From Maribacter hydrothermalis (lineage in GTDB: Bacteria; Bacteroidota; Bacteroidia; Flavobacteriales; Flavobacteriaceae), in assembly GCF_001913155.1 (NCBI RefSeq), contig NZ_CP018760.1:558001-622000 (forward strand): a stretch of 64,000 bases of DNA, given 5' to 3'. Each line of letters opens with the position of its first letter. Within the stretch, counting starts at the first letter, position 1. The notes beneath the pieces are model-generated. The model was not told the DNA's origin. It saw only the letters and a list, made by a program, of their open reading frames with translations, and ran no database searches. The position numbers and the translations under genes were made by a program. This document shows, one piece after another, positions 42,414 through 52,325 of the stretch.

Positions 42414-43406
42414 CTAATCTTCATCATCGTACTCGTCAAGTGGAAAAAACTCATCTAAATTATCCAAGTATAGACTACCTGTTCTTCCCATTCCAATAAA
42501 AGCACGAACACCATTAGAAAAAGCAATTGCATCTTGCCTTGTTGCTCCTTCAAAAGATGTTTTTTGTTCCCATTCATCGGTTGCGGGATCGTACTCCCAA
42601 ACTGTATTGGTAGCCCCTCCTAATTCGCCACATGCGATGTACCCATAACCATTTAAAGTAAACCCAACAGCATTACTACGGGTAATAGCATATTCATCCT
42701 CCTCATCTAAATCTAGTTTTTTAGTCCAAGTTTCAGTAGATGGATCAAAAACCCAAAAATCATCTAAATAAACTCCGTTGGAAACACCTGTACCTAAATA
42801 AACCAAGCCATTAATAGTAAAACTAGTTGCCGCCCTACGTTTATTACCACCAAAACCTACTAGCTCTGTCCATGTATCTGTTGCAGGATTATATTTCCAA
42901 AAATCTTTTCGGTCATTCTCCCCGTCATAGCCTGTACCCACGTAACCAGAACCATTTACACCAAATGCTACTGCATTTCTCCTTGTTGTAGGGAAAGATG
43001 CAATCTCAGTCCATGTATTTGTAGCCGTACTATATGTGTAGAAATCGCTCAATTCATCAACTCCATCATAACCTGTACCTATATATCCCTTACCATCCAA
43101 TTCGAAGCCTACCGCTGCATTACGAGCAACCCCCGGGAAATCAGCTTTTTGGGACCAATAATCCCCTTCCATATCATATGCCCAAAATGATGCTAAATAA
43201 TCATCACCGTCATACCCTACACCCATGTAGCCAATATTATCTATTGTAAAACCCGACACGCTACTACGAGCACTACCGTCGAATACCGACTTATCTATCC
43301 AGTTACCTAAATCATCATCGTCATCATCACTAGAGCAGCTCGTAAATGCCATAGCCAATACCGCTATACCTGTTATCTTAAATAAAAAGGATTTACTTTT
43401 AATCAT
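42414..43406 (-). CDS. Kelch-repeat lipoprotein, probably surface exposed
   Basis: 330 aa from the ATG at 43406, which gives the signal peptide MIKSKSFLFKITGIAV and lipobox MAFTSC; an upstream ATG at 43475 would bury it. After the cysteine comes SSDDDDDD, an acidic stretch like the lipoprotein export signal of Bacteroidota, which suggests surface display. Then about six kelch-type repeats (GYIGTGYDG..., ...W.. F) form a beta-propeller. A role in carbohydrate or protein binding is likely but unspecified. It shares its upstream region with the divergent DUF4270 gene. Confidence 0.85.
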   Translation of the reverse strand: MIKSKSFLFKITGIAVLAMAFTSCSSDDDDDDLGNWIDKSVFDGSARSSVSGFTIDNIGYMGVGYDGDDYLASFWAYDMEGDYWSQKADFPGVARNAAVGFELDGKGYIGTGYDGVDELSDFYTYSTATNTWTEIASFPTTRRNAVAFGVNGSGYVGTGYDGENDRKDFWKYNPATDTWTELVGFGGNKRRAATSFTINGLVYLGTGVSNGVYLDDFWVFDPSTETWTKKLDLDEEDEYAITRSNAVGFTLNGYGYIACGELGGATNTVWEYDPATDEWEQKTSFEGATRQDAIAFSNGVRAFIGMGRTGSLYLDNLDEFFPLDEYDDED

Positions 43407-43439
43407 TGTTTTTTGTTTTAAAATTCTTCTTTTCAAAAT

Positions 43440-43447
43440 CAAAACTA
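43440..43447 (-). promoter_or_regulatory. Candidate -7 element of the kelch gene (TAGTTTTG)
   Basis: Minus-strand TAGTTTTG, 33 bases upstream of the kelch ATG; identical to the -7 element of the divergent DUF4270 gene. A TTG lies 27 bases further upstream, slightly too far. Confidence 0.5.
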
Positions 43448-43500
43448 CAGGAGAGGGTAGTGTTCTAAAAAACACAATATATCAAAGTTCAATTTTAACA

Positions 43501-43529
43501 TACCAAACCCATGATTTAATCTACCAATA
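43501..43529. promoter_or_regulatory. Direct repeats 21 bp apart, possible LytTR binding site
   Basis: TACCAAACC at 43501 and TACCAATAC at 43522 are spaced 21 bp, about two helical turns, as in paired LytTR sites. A third TACCAA is at 43577. All lie in the spacer between the divergent kelch and DUF4270 genes, whose regulator gene is nearby. Assignment to that regulator is inference. Confidence 0.35.
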
Positions 43530-43619
43530 CTATCATTTCATTAGTAGTTTAAATATCATAGTTCATCCTATAACATTACCAATTCGTCTATTCAGGTTTT
43601 TACAACCGCAACTGACATT

Positions 43620-43627
43620 TAGTTTTG
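43620..43627 (+). promoter_or_regulatory. Candidate -7 element of the DUF4270 gene (TAGTTTTG)
   Basis: TAGTTTTG fits TAnnTTTG, 18 bases before the DUF4270 ATG. It is identical to the element of the divergent kelch gene. Confidence 0.5.
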
Positions 43628-43645
43628 AGAAAAATTAAATAATAA

Positions 43646-44986
43646 ATGAAAATCCTTATCAGTAAAATCCGCTCCGGCCATGTGTTTGTCTACGGAATTA
43701 TTTTGTTGTTCATCATGATTTCCTGTAGTGAAGAAAATTATAATAATTCTGAATTTATTGCCGGTGAAACCTTCACTAACAGTAATATTCGCCTTTTATT
43801 AATAGATAGCTTAACGGTTGACACCTCGACTATTAAATTTGATAACATTCCTACATCTGATGCAACTAGAATATTAACTGGAAGGTACAATGACCCTGTA
43901 TTTGGCATTGTAACCACTTCAAGCCATATGCAATTATTGCCAACCACGTATACCATAGACACCGAGGCTGAATTTGACAGTATTGTTTTAGTGCTTGGAT
44001 ATGATAAGTATTATTACAATGATACCCTACAAAGAAATACGTTACATATTAAAAGAATTATTGAAAGTTTTAACCCCATAGAAGATGATTATTTCTACAA
44101 TACCAGCTCCATTTCTTATGAGGAAGAAGATTTAGGCTTTTTAGAATATACCCCTAGACCGTTGGCGGGAGACTCCATCACTATTAAACTTATTGATAAT
44201 TTAGGCGCTGATTTATTCTCCAAGTTGCAAGAGAAAACAATTGTCAATTCTGATGAGTTTAAGGACTATTTTAAAGGAATAGCAATACTCCCTGATGAGA
44301 CAGATAATGGGTCAATAATAGGTTTCTCTAAATCTTCGGGAAACACCTATGCACGATTATACTTTAGCACCGCAACGTCAGACGAATCCATACAAGAATA
44401 TTTAGATATTCAAATAAATACCTCTAACAGTCCAATTCCTTTTTTTAATAAAATTAAAGCTGAAAATGCTATTGAACCACTACAAACTTTAACGGATAGC
44501 AAAGTAAACTTAACGAGTTCAGACTCATACAACCAAAGTTTTATTCAAGCTGGTGTTGGTATCGCCATGAGAATTCAATTTCCAAACATTGCCTCACTTT
44601 ACGACATTCCAGGCAATGGAACTATTTTAGATGGTATATTAAAGATTAAGCCTGCACCGCAGTTTTATGATGAAAACTTAAAACTAAGAGATACGCTTGC
44701 TGTATATGTGGTTGACCAAAATAATGACCTAACCGAACAGTTATCCACTAGTTCTTATGCCATTCTTAATAGAGACAATCAAGAATTTAACGACATCTAT
44801 TACGAGATTCCCATTGCTACATATTTAGAGGAATTACAGCTAAAAACAAGAGACCTTGATGATGCTTTAATACTTCTACCATTGAATTACAATTCAACAA
44901 TTGACAGGTTTATAATCAATGCCAACGGAAACGGAGAAAACGAAACTATTCTAGAACTAACTTACGCTATATACGATGAAGATTAA
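43646..44986 (+). CDS. DUF4270 lipoprotein
   Basis: 446 aa. Signal peptide with lipobox FIMISC, followed by SEENYNNSEF, an acidic start compatible with surface export. The body is strand-rich (TRILTGRYNDPVFGIV, FDSIVLVLGYDKYYYND) and fits DUF4270. Function unknown. Its end overlaps the start of the outer-membrane protein gene by 11 bases, so the two are made together. Confidence 0.85.
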   Translation: MKILISKIRSGHVFVYGIILLFIMISCSEENYNNSEFIAGETFTNSNIRLLLIDSLTVDTSTIKFDNIPTSDATRILTGRYNDPVFGIVTTSSHMQLLPTTYTIDTEAEFDSIVLVLGYDKYYYNDTLQRNTLHIKRIIESFNPIEDDYFYNTSSISYEEEDLGFLEYTPRPLAGDSITIKLIDNLGADLFSKLQEKTIVNSDEFKDYFKGIAILPDETDNGSIIGFSKSSGNTYARLYFSTATSDESIQEYLDIQINTSNSPIPFFNKIKAENAIEPLQTLTDSKVNLTSSDSYNQSFIQAGVGIAMRIQFPNIASLYDIPGNGTILDGILKIKPAPQFYDENLKLRDTLAVYVVDQNNDLTEQLSTSSYAILNRDNQEFNDIYYEIPIATYLEELQLKTRDLDDALILLPLNYNSTIDRFIINANGNGENETILELTYAIYDED

Positions 44987-46229
44987 CCATTTGATTTTTA
45001 CTTTATTAGGATTATTATTAATTATCACACATGAAATTACCGCCCAATCGGAAGCTTTAACAAGTTCTCCTTACTCTTTATATGGCCTAGGCGTAATTAA
45101 CCAAACAAGTATAGGTAAATTTAATAGTCTTGGTTACAGCGGTATTGGTATAAAATCACCCTATGAGCTAAACAATTTAAATCCCGCCAACTACGCCTTA
45201 ATTCCACAGAACTCCTTTTTGTATGACATAGGGATAACAGGTGAAATTAACAACTATAGCAACTCTACTACATCAGAAGGAAAATCTAATATAAATTTTT
45301 CTAACCTAGCTTTTGGATTTAGAATAATGGAGAATTTAGGTGCTGGTATTACACTTGTTCCGTATAGTGATGTTGGCTATTCTATTCTTGGAATTAGCAC
45401 CAATGTTGAAGGGTCTAACGAATCTTTTGAAAGTAGTATAACCGGTTTAGGTGGTTTAAACGATATCCGTTTTAATTTAGGTTATGCTATAATAAATAAA
45501 TTAAGATTAGGACTTAGCACATCTTTTCTATTTGGTAGTATAGAAGAAAATGAAGCATTTATATACAATGCCGCTTCGTTTGAGTCCACTGAAAAAACCA
45601 ATTACAGTGGTGTTAGATTGGGGTTTGGACTTCAATGGGACGTTACCGATAATATTACTCTAGGTAGTACTATACAATTACCTACCAGATTAAATGGCAA
45701 CTTAAAAAGGTCTGTAGACAAGTCGCTCTATGGAACAGATATCACTGTCGAAGACGAAACCACCGATAACGTTTCTGATTTTAAATTACCGCTAGAGCTA
45801 GGGTTTGGACTTAGTTTAAAACCAATAGATGAGATTACCTTAAGCGCAGATTTCAAGAAAAACTTTTGGACAAACACAAATCAATCGGAGAATATAGGAA
45901 AATATGTAGATCAAGATATTTATGCATTTGGTCTAGAATACCTAAAAGACCCTAAAAGTTATAAATATGGGCAGAGAATTAGCTATCGACTAGGGTATAA
46001 CTATGATAATGGATATTTAGCCATTGGCGATAATAAAGTCAGCGGATATAATATAACTACAGGTATTGGAATACCTACCAGTAGAGGCACACACTCTATG
46101 ATAAACTTATCTTACAGTTACGGCTCTAAGGGCATTTTACAGAACATTTTAATTAAGGAAAATTATCATCTAATTACCTTAAACATGAGTCTGGAAGACT
46201 TATGGTTTGTAAAGCGAAAAGTGTATTAA
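44976..46229 (+). CDS. Outer-membrane beta-barrel protein
   Basis: 417 aa. Signal peptide (ending ITAQ), then a series of amphipathic beta strands with aromatic ends such as SPYSLYGLGVIN, LNPANYALIPQN, AFGFRIMENLG, GVRLGFGLQWDV and KYGQRISYRLGYNYD. It resembles FadL/OmpP1-like or general flavobacterial outer-membrane barrels; no transport substrate can be assigned. It is coupled to the DUF4270 lipoprotein gene and may form an envelope complex with it. The barrel count cannot be given without structure prediction. Confidence 0.78.
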   Translation: MKINHLIFTLLGLLLIITHEITAQSEALTSSPYSLYGLGVINQTSIGKFNSLGYSGIGIKSPYELNNLNPANYALIPQNSFLYDIGITGEINNYSNSTTSEGKSNINFSNLAFGFRIMENLGAGITLVPYSDVGYSILGISTNVEGSNESFESSITGLGGLNDIRFNLGYAIINKLRLGLSTSFLFGSIEENEAFIYNAASFESTEKTNYSGVRLGFGLQWDVTDNITLGSTIQLPTRLNGNLKRSVDKSLYGTDITVEDETTDNVSDFKLPLELGFGLSLKPIDEITLSADFKKNFWTNTNQSENIGKYVDQDIYAFGLEYLKDPKSYKYGQRISYRLGYNYDNGYLAIGDNKVSGYNITTGIGIPTSRGTHSMINLSYSYGSKGILQNILIKENYHLITLNMSLEDLWFVKRKVY

Positions 46230-46344
46230 TACAATTACTGAAGTAAATTAAAACAAAGAATATTACTCTTAATATCTACAAAAATCTCCACTAGTAATTC
46301 ATTTTATTAGAACCCTAATAGGAACTGATAATAATGGATAACAG

Positions 46345-46372
46345 AAAAGCCCGGATAATTATCCGGGCTTTT
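46345..46372. terminator. Bidirectional terminator between the barrel protein and rpsA
   Basis: A perfect 28-base palindrome, AAAAGCCCGGATAA and its reverse complement, with A and T ends that give T-tracts on both strands, between convergent genes. Confidence 0.9.
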
Positions 46373-46405
46373 ACTTATAATCCTCTTAAGGAATGTAATA
46401 AGAAA

Positions 46406-48247
46406 TTACTTCTTCTTTTTAGAATCAGCTGCTTCCATTTTATCCTTCAACGCCTGTAAAGCATCGTTAGCATCACCTAATGTAGGCTTAGCTTCATCTG
46501 CACTAGCAGATTGTCTTTTGACTGCTGCCTTAACATTACGTTGCTCCTCTTCACGGAAAATAGCGGTATGACTAGCTACTACACGTTTGAAGTCTTTATT
46601 GAACTCAATAATCTTGAATTCTGCTTCATCGCCTTTACCTAGTTTTTTACCATCTTCTTTTTCTAAATGACGTTGCGGTATAAATGCAACAATATCCTCG
46701 TTAAATTCAATTGTAGCTCCTTTATCAACAACATCAGTAATTGTAGCGGTATGTACCGTATCTAAAGCAAATTCAGTTTCATACTTATCCCAAGGGTTTT
46801 CAGTTGTTTGCTTATGACCTAAGCTCAACTTACGACCGTCAACATCTAATTCCAATACTTCAACTTCTAAAGTATCACCTACATTTGTAAATTCAGATGG
46901 ATGCTTGATTTTCTTAGTCCAAGAAAGATCAGAGATGTATATTAAACCGTCAATACCTTCTTCTAGCTCAACAAAAACACCAAAGTTCGTAAAGTTTCTT
47001 ACAATACCTTTATGCTTAGAACCAACAGGATATTTCGTAGTAATATCTGTCCAAGGGTCTGGAGTCAATTGCTTGATACCAAGAGACATTTTACGATCTT
47101 CACGATCCAATGTCAATACAACCGCTTCAACCTCATCACCAACATTTACGAAATCTTGTGCTGAACGCAAGTGCGTAGACCAAGACATTTCAGATACGTG
47201 GATAAGACCTTCAACACCTTCAACAACTTCAATGAATGCGCCATAATCAGCTATTACAACTACTTTACCTTTTACTTTATCACCAATCTTAATTTCATCG
47301 GATAAAGCTTCCCAAGGGTGCTTCTCCAATTGCTTAAGACCTAATTGAATTCTAGATTTGTTTTCATCAAAATCAAGAATTACAACATTTAATTTCTGGT
47401 CAAGCTCAACAACCTCGTTCGGGTGGTTGATTCTACTCCAAGAAAGGTCAGTAATGTGTACTAAACCATCAACACCACCAAGATCAATAAACACACCGTA
47501 AGAAGTAATGTTTTTAACAACACCTTCTAATACTTGTCCTTTTTCTAATTGGCTAATGATTTCTTTTTTCTGTTCTTCAATATCTGCTTCAATAAGCGCT
47601 TTATGAGAAACAACAACGTTTTTAAATTCGTGGTTGATTTTTACAACCTTAAATTCCATTGTTTTGTTAACATACTGATCGTAGTCACGAATAGGCTTAA
47701 CGTCAATTTGAGAACCTGGTAAGAAAGCTTCAATACCAAATACGTCAACGATCATACCACCTTTAGTTCTGCACTTAACAAAACCACTAACGATTTCTTC
47801 TTTGTCATGCGCCGCATTTACACGGTCCCAAGCCATAATAGTTCTCGCTTTTCTGTGAGATAATACCAATTGACCACTTTTATCCTCACGAATATCAATC
47901 AATACTTCTACCTTGTCACCAACTTTTAAACCTGGGTTGTAACGAAATTCGTTCAACGAAATTACACCTTCAGATTTTGCGTTGATATCAATAATAGCCT
48001 CTCTATCAGTAATATAAACTACCTTTCCTTCAACAACTTCAGCATCTGCAGTGTCAACGAAATTTTCTGCCACTAATTGTTCAAATTCTTTCAATTTAGA
48101 ATCGTCAACACGCTCAATTCCTTGCTCGTATTTTTCCCAATTAAAATTCTCTAAAAATTCTTGTGGATCTTGCTGTGGAGTTTCTACAGCTTTTTGTGTT
48201 GCTTCAGTAGTTTCTTCTACCTCTGCGTTTGTTTTTTCTTCAGCCAT
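46406..48247 (-). CDS. rpsA: 30S ribosomal protein S1
   Basis: 613 aa RNA-binding protein that brings mRNA to the 30S subunit. Six S1 domains are visible in order, with core strands such as GFVKCRTKGGMIVDV, GVVKNITSYGVFIDLGG, GKVVVIADYGAFIEV and GIVRNFTNFGVFVEL; domains 1 and 6 are diverged. N-terminal acidic region and C-terminal Lys-rich tail, as usual. It has a good promoter and an estimated leader of about 110 nt, which could host S1 autoregulation. Confidence 0.95.
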   Translation of the reverse strand: MAEEKTNAEVEETTEATQKAVETPQQDPQEFLENFNWEKYEQGIERVDDSKLKEFEQLVAENFVDTADAEVVEGKVVYITDREAIIDINAKSEGVISLNEFRYNPGLKVGDKVEVLIDIREDKSGQLVLSHRKARTIMAWDRVNAAHDKEEIVSGFVKCRTKGGMIVDVFGIEAFLPGSQIDVKPIRDYDQYVNKTMEFKVVKINHEFKNVVVSHKALIEADIEEQKKEIISQLEKGQVLEGVVKNITSYGVFIDLGGVDGLVHITDLSWSRINHPNEVVELDQKLNVVILDFDENKSRIQLGLKQLEKHPWEALSDEIKIGDKVKGKVVVIADYGAFIEVVEGVEGLIHVSEMSWSTHLRSAQDFVNVGDEVEAVVLTLDREDRKMSLGIKQLTPDPWTDITTKYPVGSKHKGIVRNFTNFGVFVELEEGIDGLIYISDLSWTKKIKHPSEFTNVGDTLEVEVLELDVDGRKLSLGHKQTTENPWDKYETEFALDTVHTATITDVVDKGATIEFNEDIVAFIPQRHLEKEDGKKLGKGDEAEFKIIEFNKDFKRVVASHTAIFREEEQRNVKAAVKRQSASADEAKPTLGDANDALQALKDKMEAADSKKKK

Positions 48248-48364
48248 TTGCTGATTAATAATTTGTATTTCATAACCTTATCAAGACTTAGGCAACGACT
48301 ATGAAAGTAGTTACATTAATTTTTTAACCCCTTTTTCTCTTGACTTCCTTGCTAAAAAGGTGTG

Positions 48365-48395
48365 CAAAAATAATCATTTTATTTAAAATAGACAA
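48365..48395 (-). promoter_or_regulatory. Promoter of rpsA (TTG-N20-TATTTTTG)
   Basis: On the minus strand TTG (48393-48395) and TATTTTTG (48365-48372) are separated by 20 bases, matching the flavobacterial sigma-A consensus. The start codon lies 117 bases downstream. Confidence 0.7.
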
Positions 48396-48434
48396 TACAA
48401 CTTATTATGTTTCATTCAATTGTCAATTATGGCA

Positions 48435-48442
48435 TAATTTTG
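48435..48442 (+). promoter_or_regulatory. Candidate -7 element of the BON-LysM gene (TAATTTTG)
   Basis: TAATTTTG fits TAnnTTTG and lies 65 bases before the ATG at 48508. The -33 TTG is at a poor distance. Confidence 0.4.
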
Positions 48443-48507
48443 GAATGAAATACTTTAAATATGTTTATCTTAGACACATTAAATTAACCATTAAAAAAAT
48501 TAAAAGT

Positions 48508-48888
48508 ATGAGTGTTAAAGCGAAATATCAAGGGGTTTTAGATCTTGGTGAGCAATTAGGTATAAAAGACGGTAATGTTACTGTTGAAGGAGATATTCTT
48601 AAAGTTAAGGGACAAGCAAAAACACCTTATGAAAAAGACCTTATTTGGGACAAAATTAAACAACTAGGCGGCGAAAGTCCTTCTGACATTAAAGCTAACA
48701 TTACAGTTGAAGATGATTCTGTATATCACAGACACGTTGTCAAAGGCGGCGAGTCTTTAAGTAAAATAGCTAAACACTATTACGGTGATGCTATGAAATA
48801 TAAAGCAATTTTTGAGGCTAACACTGGTATATTGAAAAATCCAGATGTTATTCACCCAGACCAAGTTTTGGTTATTCCAAACAAATAG
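48508..48888 (+). CDS. Kbp-like BON-LysM protein
   Basis: 126 aa from the ATG at 48508 (MSVKAKYQGVLDLG), chosen because the longer frame adds 56 codons with no homology-like content and runs into the rpsA promoter region. Residues 1-65 form a BON-like domain (DGNVTVEGDILKVKGQAKT), and 75-126 a LysM domain (VVKGGESLSKIAKHYYGD, IHPDQVLVIP). The layout matches E. coli Kbp (YgaU), which binds potassium ions and is cytosolic; there is no signal peptide here either. Flanked by rpsA and cmk on the opposite strand. Confidence 0.85.
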   Translation: MSVKAKYQGVLDLGEQLGIKDGNVTVEGDILKVKGQAKTPYEKDLIWDKIKQLGGESPSDIKANITVEDDSVYHRHVVKGGESLSKIAKHYYGDAMKYKAIFEANTGILKNPDVIHPDQVLVIPNK

Positions 48889-48910
48889 TTTCCATACTAT
48901 ATAAATAAAA

Positions 48911-48939
48911 AGAGGTTAGCCGTGCTAACCTCTTTTTTT
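48911..48939. terminator. Bidirectional terminator between the BON-LysM gene and cmk
   Basis: The stem AGAGGTTAGC / GCTAACCTCT with a 3-base loop (48911-48933) is followed by T (48934-48939) and preceded by A. It lies between convergent genes. Confidence 0.85.
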
Positions 48940-49633
48940 ATGCTTGCTTCTCAATAACCCTAAGCGAATGTTCATAGATTCTTTGAAACTGATCTTCTAG
49001 TCCTAAATCACTATTATCAAATTCAATGGCATCATCAGCTCTTTTTAAAGGAGAAATTGCCCGGTTACTATCTATAAAGTCTCTTTTTTGTACGTTTTCT
49101 AAAATATCAACGTACTTAACATCCTCCCCCCTATCTAATAATTCTTTATATCTTCTTACTGCTCTTTTTTCAGGTGAAGCTGTCATAAAAATTTTAAGTT
49201 CAGCTTCAGGAAAAACTACAGTACCGATATCTCTACCATCCATAACAATTCCTTTTTCAACACCCATGGCCTGCTGCATGGACACCAATTTTTTTCTAAC
49301 CGCCTCCAAAACAGCAACCTGACTCACATTTTTTGAAACGGACATGGTTCTAATTTCCTTCTCAACATTTTCATCATTTAAAAACATTTCGGCGAACCCT
49401 AAATCTTCATTAAAAATAAATTTCAATTCAATTTCTCCTAAGGATTCAGTCAATGAAATTTCATCAATTTCATCATCAGCTATAAAACCCTGTCTCATAG
49501 CAAACAATGTAATCGCGCGATACATAGCACCAGTATCTACGTAAACATAATGTAACTTTTTAGCTAATTGCTTAGCTAAAGTACTTTTACCAGTAGAGGA
49601 AAATCCGTCAATAGCGATTATAATCTTTTTCAT
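48938..49633 (-). CDS. cmk: (d)CMP kinase
   Basis: 231 aa. Phosphorylates CMP and dCMP. P-loop IAIDGFSSTGKSTLAKQL, DTGAMYRAITL, the MDGRDIGTVVFPEA nucleotide-binding block and the ASPEKRAVRRYKEL lid are typical. It precedes rpsA in many genomes; here a BON-LysM gene on the other strand lies between them. It follows lon by 28 bases. Confidence 0.94.
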   Translation of the reverse strand: MKKIIIAIDGFSSTGKSTLAKQLAKKLHYVYVDTGAMYRAITLFAMRQGFIADDEIDEISLTESLGEIELKFIFNEDLGFAEMFLNDENVEKEIRTMSVSKNVSQVAVLEAVRKKLVSMQQAMGVEKGIVMDGRDIGTVVFPEAELKIFMTASPEKRAVRRYKELLDRGEDVKYVDILENVQKRDFIDSNRAISPLKRADDAIEFDNSDLGLEDQFQRIYEHSLRVIEKQA

Positions 49634-49661
49634 TGTCCCAAAAATAAAAAGAATAAAGTAA

Positions 49662-52118
49662 TTAAAGCGTTTTAGCGTTTTTCACCTTTGTACCTGTAAT
49701 AGCAATATCAATTACTTCTGACATTTCTTTTACATAATGAAAAGTTAACCCTTTTAGATAAGACTCTTTTATTTCCTTAACATCACGCTCATTATCGGCA
49801 CAAAGAATGATTTCTTTTATACGTGCTCTTTTAGCTGCAAGAATTTTCTCTTTTATGCCACCTACCGGTAAAACTTTACCACGCAAGGTAATTTCACCTG
49901 TCATAGCCAGACTCTTTTTAATACGCTTTTGTGTAAATAAAGAAACTAAAGATGTTAACATGGTAATACCTGCACTAGGACCATCTTTTGGAGTGGCACC
50001 TTCTGGTACATGAATATGCACATTATAATTTTCAAATACCGTAGAATCTATACTAAATCGTTCTGCATTAGATTTTATATATTCCATGGCAATGGTTGCG
50101 GACTCTTTCATTACTTTTCCCAAGTTTCCGGTAATTGTCATTGTCCCCTTACCTTTAGACAGTATTGACTCTATAAATAAAATATCACCGCCAACGCTTG
50201 TCCATGCTAGACCCGTAACAACGCCTGCTACTTCATTATTCTCATATTTGTCTCGTTCCATTTTTGGAGCTCCCAATACTTCTATAACAATTTCATTGTT
50301 AACCTTAACCTCATATTCTTCTTCAGTTGCAATAGATTTCGCAGCATAACGAACCATTTTTGCAATTTGCTTTTCTAAAGAACGTACACCAGATTCCCGA
50401 GTATACCCTTCAACAATTTTCTCTAATTGAGGTTTTCCTATTTTTAGATGACTTGAGTCTAAACCATGCTCCGTAAGCTGTTTTGGTAAAAGATGTTTCT
50501 TTGCAATTTCTACTTTTTCCTCAATGGTATAACCGCTTACATGTATAATTTCCATACGGTCTCTAAGCGCTGGTTGTATACTCCCTAAATTATTGGCCGT
50601 TGCAACAAACATAACCTTAGATAAATCATATCCCAATTCCAAAAAATTATCATGGAAATCACTATTCTGTTCAGGATCTAATACTTCTAACATGGCCGAA
50701 GAAGGATCACCCTGATTACTGTTTGATAATTTATCTATCTCATCCAATATAAAAACAGGGTTTGAAGTCCCCGCTTTTTTAAGACTTTGTATAATTCTAC
50801 CTGGCATAGCACCAATATAAGTTTTACGATGCCCTCTAATCTCGGCCTCATCACGCAAACCTCCTAAAGACATACGCACATACTCTCTCCCTAAAGCTTC
50901 TGCAATGGATTTACCTAAAGATGTTTTACCAACACCCGGAGGTCCGTATAAACACAAAATAGGCGATTTCATATCATTTCGCAGCTTTAATACTGCTAGA
51001 TATTCAATGATTCTTTTCTTTACATCTTCTAAACCATAATGATCCCTATCTAAAATTCTTTGGGCACGTTTTAAATCGAATTTATCTTTTGAAAATAATT
51101 TCCAAGGTAAATCCAGCATTAGGTCCAAGTAATTTCTTTGAATGGAATACTCAGCAACTTGTGGATTCATTCGTTGCATTTTAGCCAATTCTTTATTAAA
51201 ATGTTCCTTAACCTTTTTGCCCCATTTTTTCTTTTTGGATTTAACTTTCATTTCCTCCAACTCTTCATCATAGGATACACCACCAAGCTCTTCTTGAATT
51301 GTTTTCATCTGTTGATGAAGAAAGTACTCCCGCTGTTGTTGGTCTAAGTCATTTCTAACTTTAGATTGAATATCATTCTTAAGCTCTAATTTTTGCATTT
51401 CAACATTCATATATTTTAATGTTGCCAACGCTCTATCTTGCAAACTACCAATTTCCAGTAATTCCTGTTTTGCCTTTACATCTAAGTTTAGATTAGAGGA
51501 CACAAAATTTATAAGAAAGGAATCACTTTGAATATTCTTGATAGCAAATGAAGCCTCACTAGGTATATTAGGATTATCTCTTATTATTTTAAGAGCCAAC
51601 TCTTTTATGGATTCTATGATGGCCAAAAATTCTTTATCATTTTTCTTTGGCCTTTCCTCTTTGGTTTCCCTAACCGTAGCTGTTATGTATGGTTTTTTAG
51701 TCAAAACCTCTGCAATCTCAAATCGTTTCTTTCCCTGTATAATAACTGTAGTATTACCATCAGGCATTTGAAGCACACGTAATATTCTTGCTACCGTACC
51801 CAAAGTGTTTATATCCTTAACATCTGGGTTTTCAGTTTCTTCATCTTTCTGAGAAACTACACCAATTACTTTAGAGCCATTATTGGCGTCTTTAATTAAG
51901 CGAATACTCTTATCCCTGCCCGCCGTAATAGGAATTACTACACCAGGGAAAAGCACTGTATTTCTTAAAGGCAAAATTGGTAACGTTTCTGGTAACGTTT
52001 CACTATTCATTTGCTCTTCGTCCTCAGGAGTTAATAGTGGTATCAACTCAGAATCCTGATCAATCCCTTGTAAAGACATATTGTCAAAATTTGAAAATTT
52101 AGAATCTCCCATACTCAT
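49662..52118 (-). CDS. lon: ATP-dependent Lon protease
   Basis: 818 aa LonA. An N-terminal substrate domain ([18 protein letters not shown]), AAA+ module with Walker [20 protein letters not shown] and Walker [10 protein letters not shown], and a S16 protease domain with catalytic Ser715 in [10 protein letters not shown] and Lys758 in [11 protein letters not shown]. It degrades damaged and regulatory proteins in the cytoplasm. The start has alternative Met codons (MSMGDSKF). No clear heat-shock promoter was found upstream. Confidence 0.95.
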   Translation of the reverse strand: MSMGDSKFSNFDNMSLQGIDQDSELIPLLTPEDEEQMNSETLPETLPILPLRNTVLFPGVVIPITAGRDKSIRLIKDANNGSKVIGVVSQKDEETENPDVKDINTLGTVARILRVLQMPDGNTTVIIQGKKRFEIAEVLTKKPYITATVRETKEERPKKNDKEFLAIIESIKELALKIIRDNPNIPSEASFAIKNIQSDSFLINFVSSNLNLDVKAKQELLEIGSLQDRALATLKYMNVEMQKLELKNDIQSKVRNDLDQQQREYFLHQQMKTIQEELGGVSYDEELEEMKVKSKKKKWGKKVKEHFNKELAKMQRMNPQVAEYSIQRNYLDLMLDLPWKLFSKDKFDLKRAQRILDRDHYGLEDVKKRIIEYLAVLKLRNDMKSPILCLYGPPGVGKTSLGKSIAEALGREYVRMSLGGLRDEAEIRGHRKTYIGAMPGRIIQSLKKAGTSNPVFILDEIDKLSNSNQGDPSSAMLEVLDPEQNSDFHDNFLELGYDLSKVMFVATANNLGSIQPALRDRMEIIHVSGYTIEEKVEIAKKHLLPKQLTEHGLDSSHLKIGKPQLEKIVEGYTRESGVRSLEKQIAKMVRYAAKSIATEEEYEVKVNNEIVIEVLGAPKMERDKYENNEVAGVVTGLAWTSVGGDILFIESILSKGKGTMTITGNLGKVMKESATIAMEYIKSNAERFSIDSTVFENYNVHIHVPEGATPKDGPSAGITMLTSLVSLFTQKRIKKSLAMTGEITLRGKVLPVGGIKEKILAAKRARIKEIILCADNERDVKEIKESYLKGLTFHYVKEMSEVIDIAITGTKVKNAKTL

Positions 52119-52269
52119 ATATCGGTCATTCTGTCATTAAAAAGACAGATTTTTATTTTAATTAATTATGTATAAATCCTATAAACGCAATAAAAACCAA
52201 GCGAATACAGCTTTTGCATCTTCATTTGCAACTAACTATTTCAATTCTTGTGCCAATTAACGAACGAAG

Positions 52270-52300
52270 CCGGCCCTATAAAATTATTTTATAGGGCCGG
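52270..52300 (-). terminator. Strong stem-loop downstream of the third giant protein gene
   Basis: A perfect 14-bp stem CCGGCCCTATAAAA / TTTTATAGGGCCGG with a 3-base loop. No T-tract follows on the minus strand, so termination there is not certain, although the stem is very stable. Confidence 0.55.
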
Positions 52301-52325
52301 AAAACTTCTCTTTTAAACTTAAGAA

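Noticed and set aside
48340..48507. N-terminal extension of the BON-LysM protein
   Set aside because: The 56 extra codons show no domain and cover the promoter region; the ATG at 48508 fits the family length.
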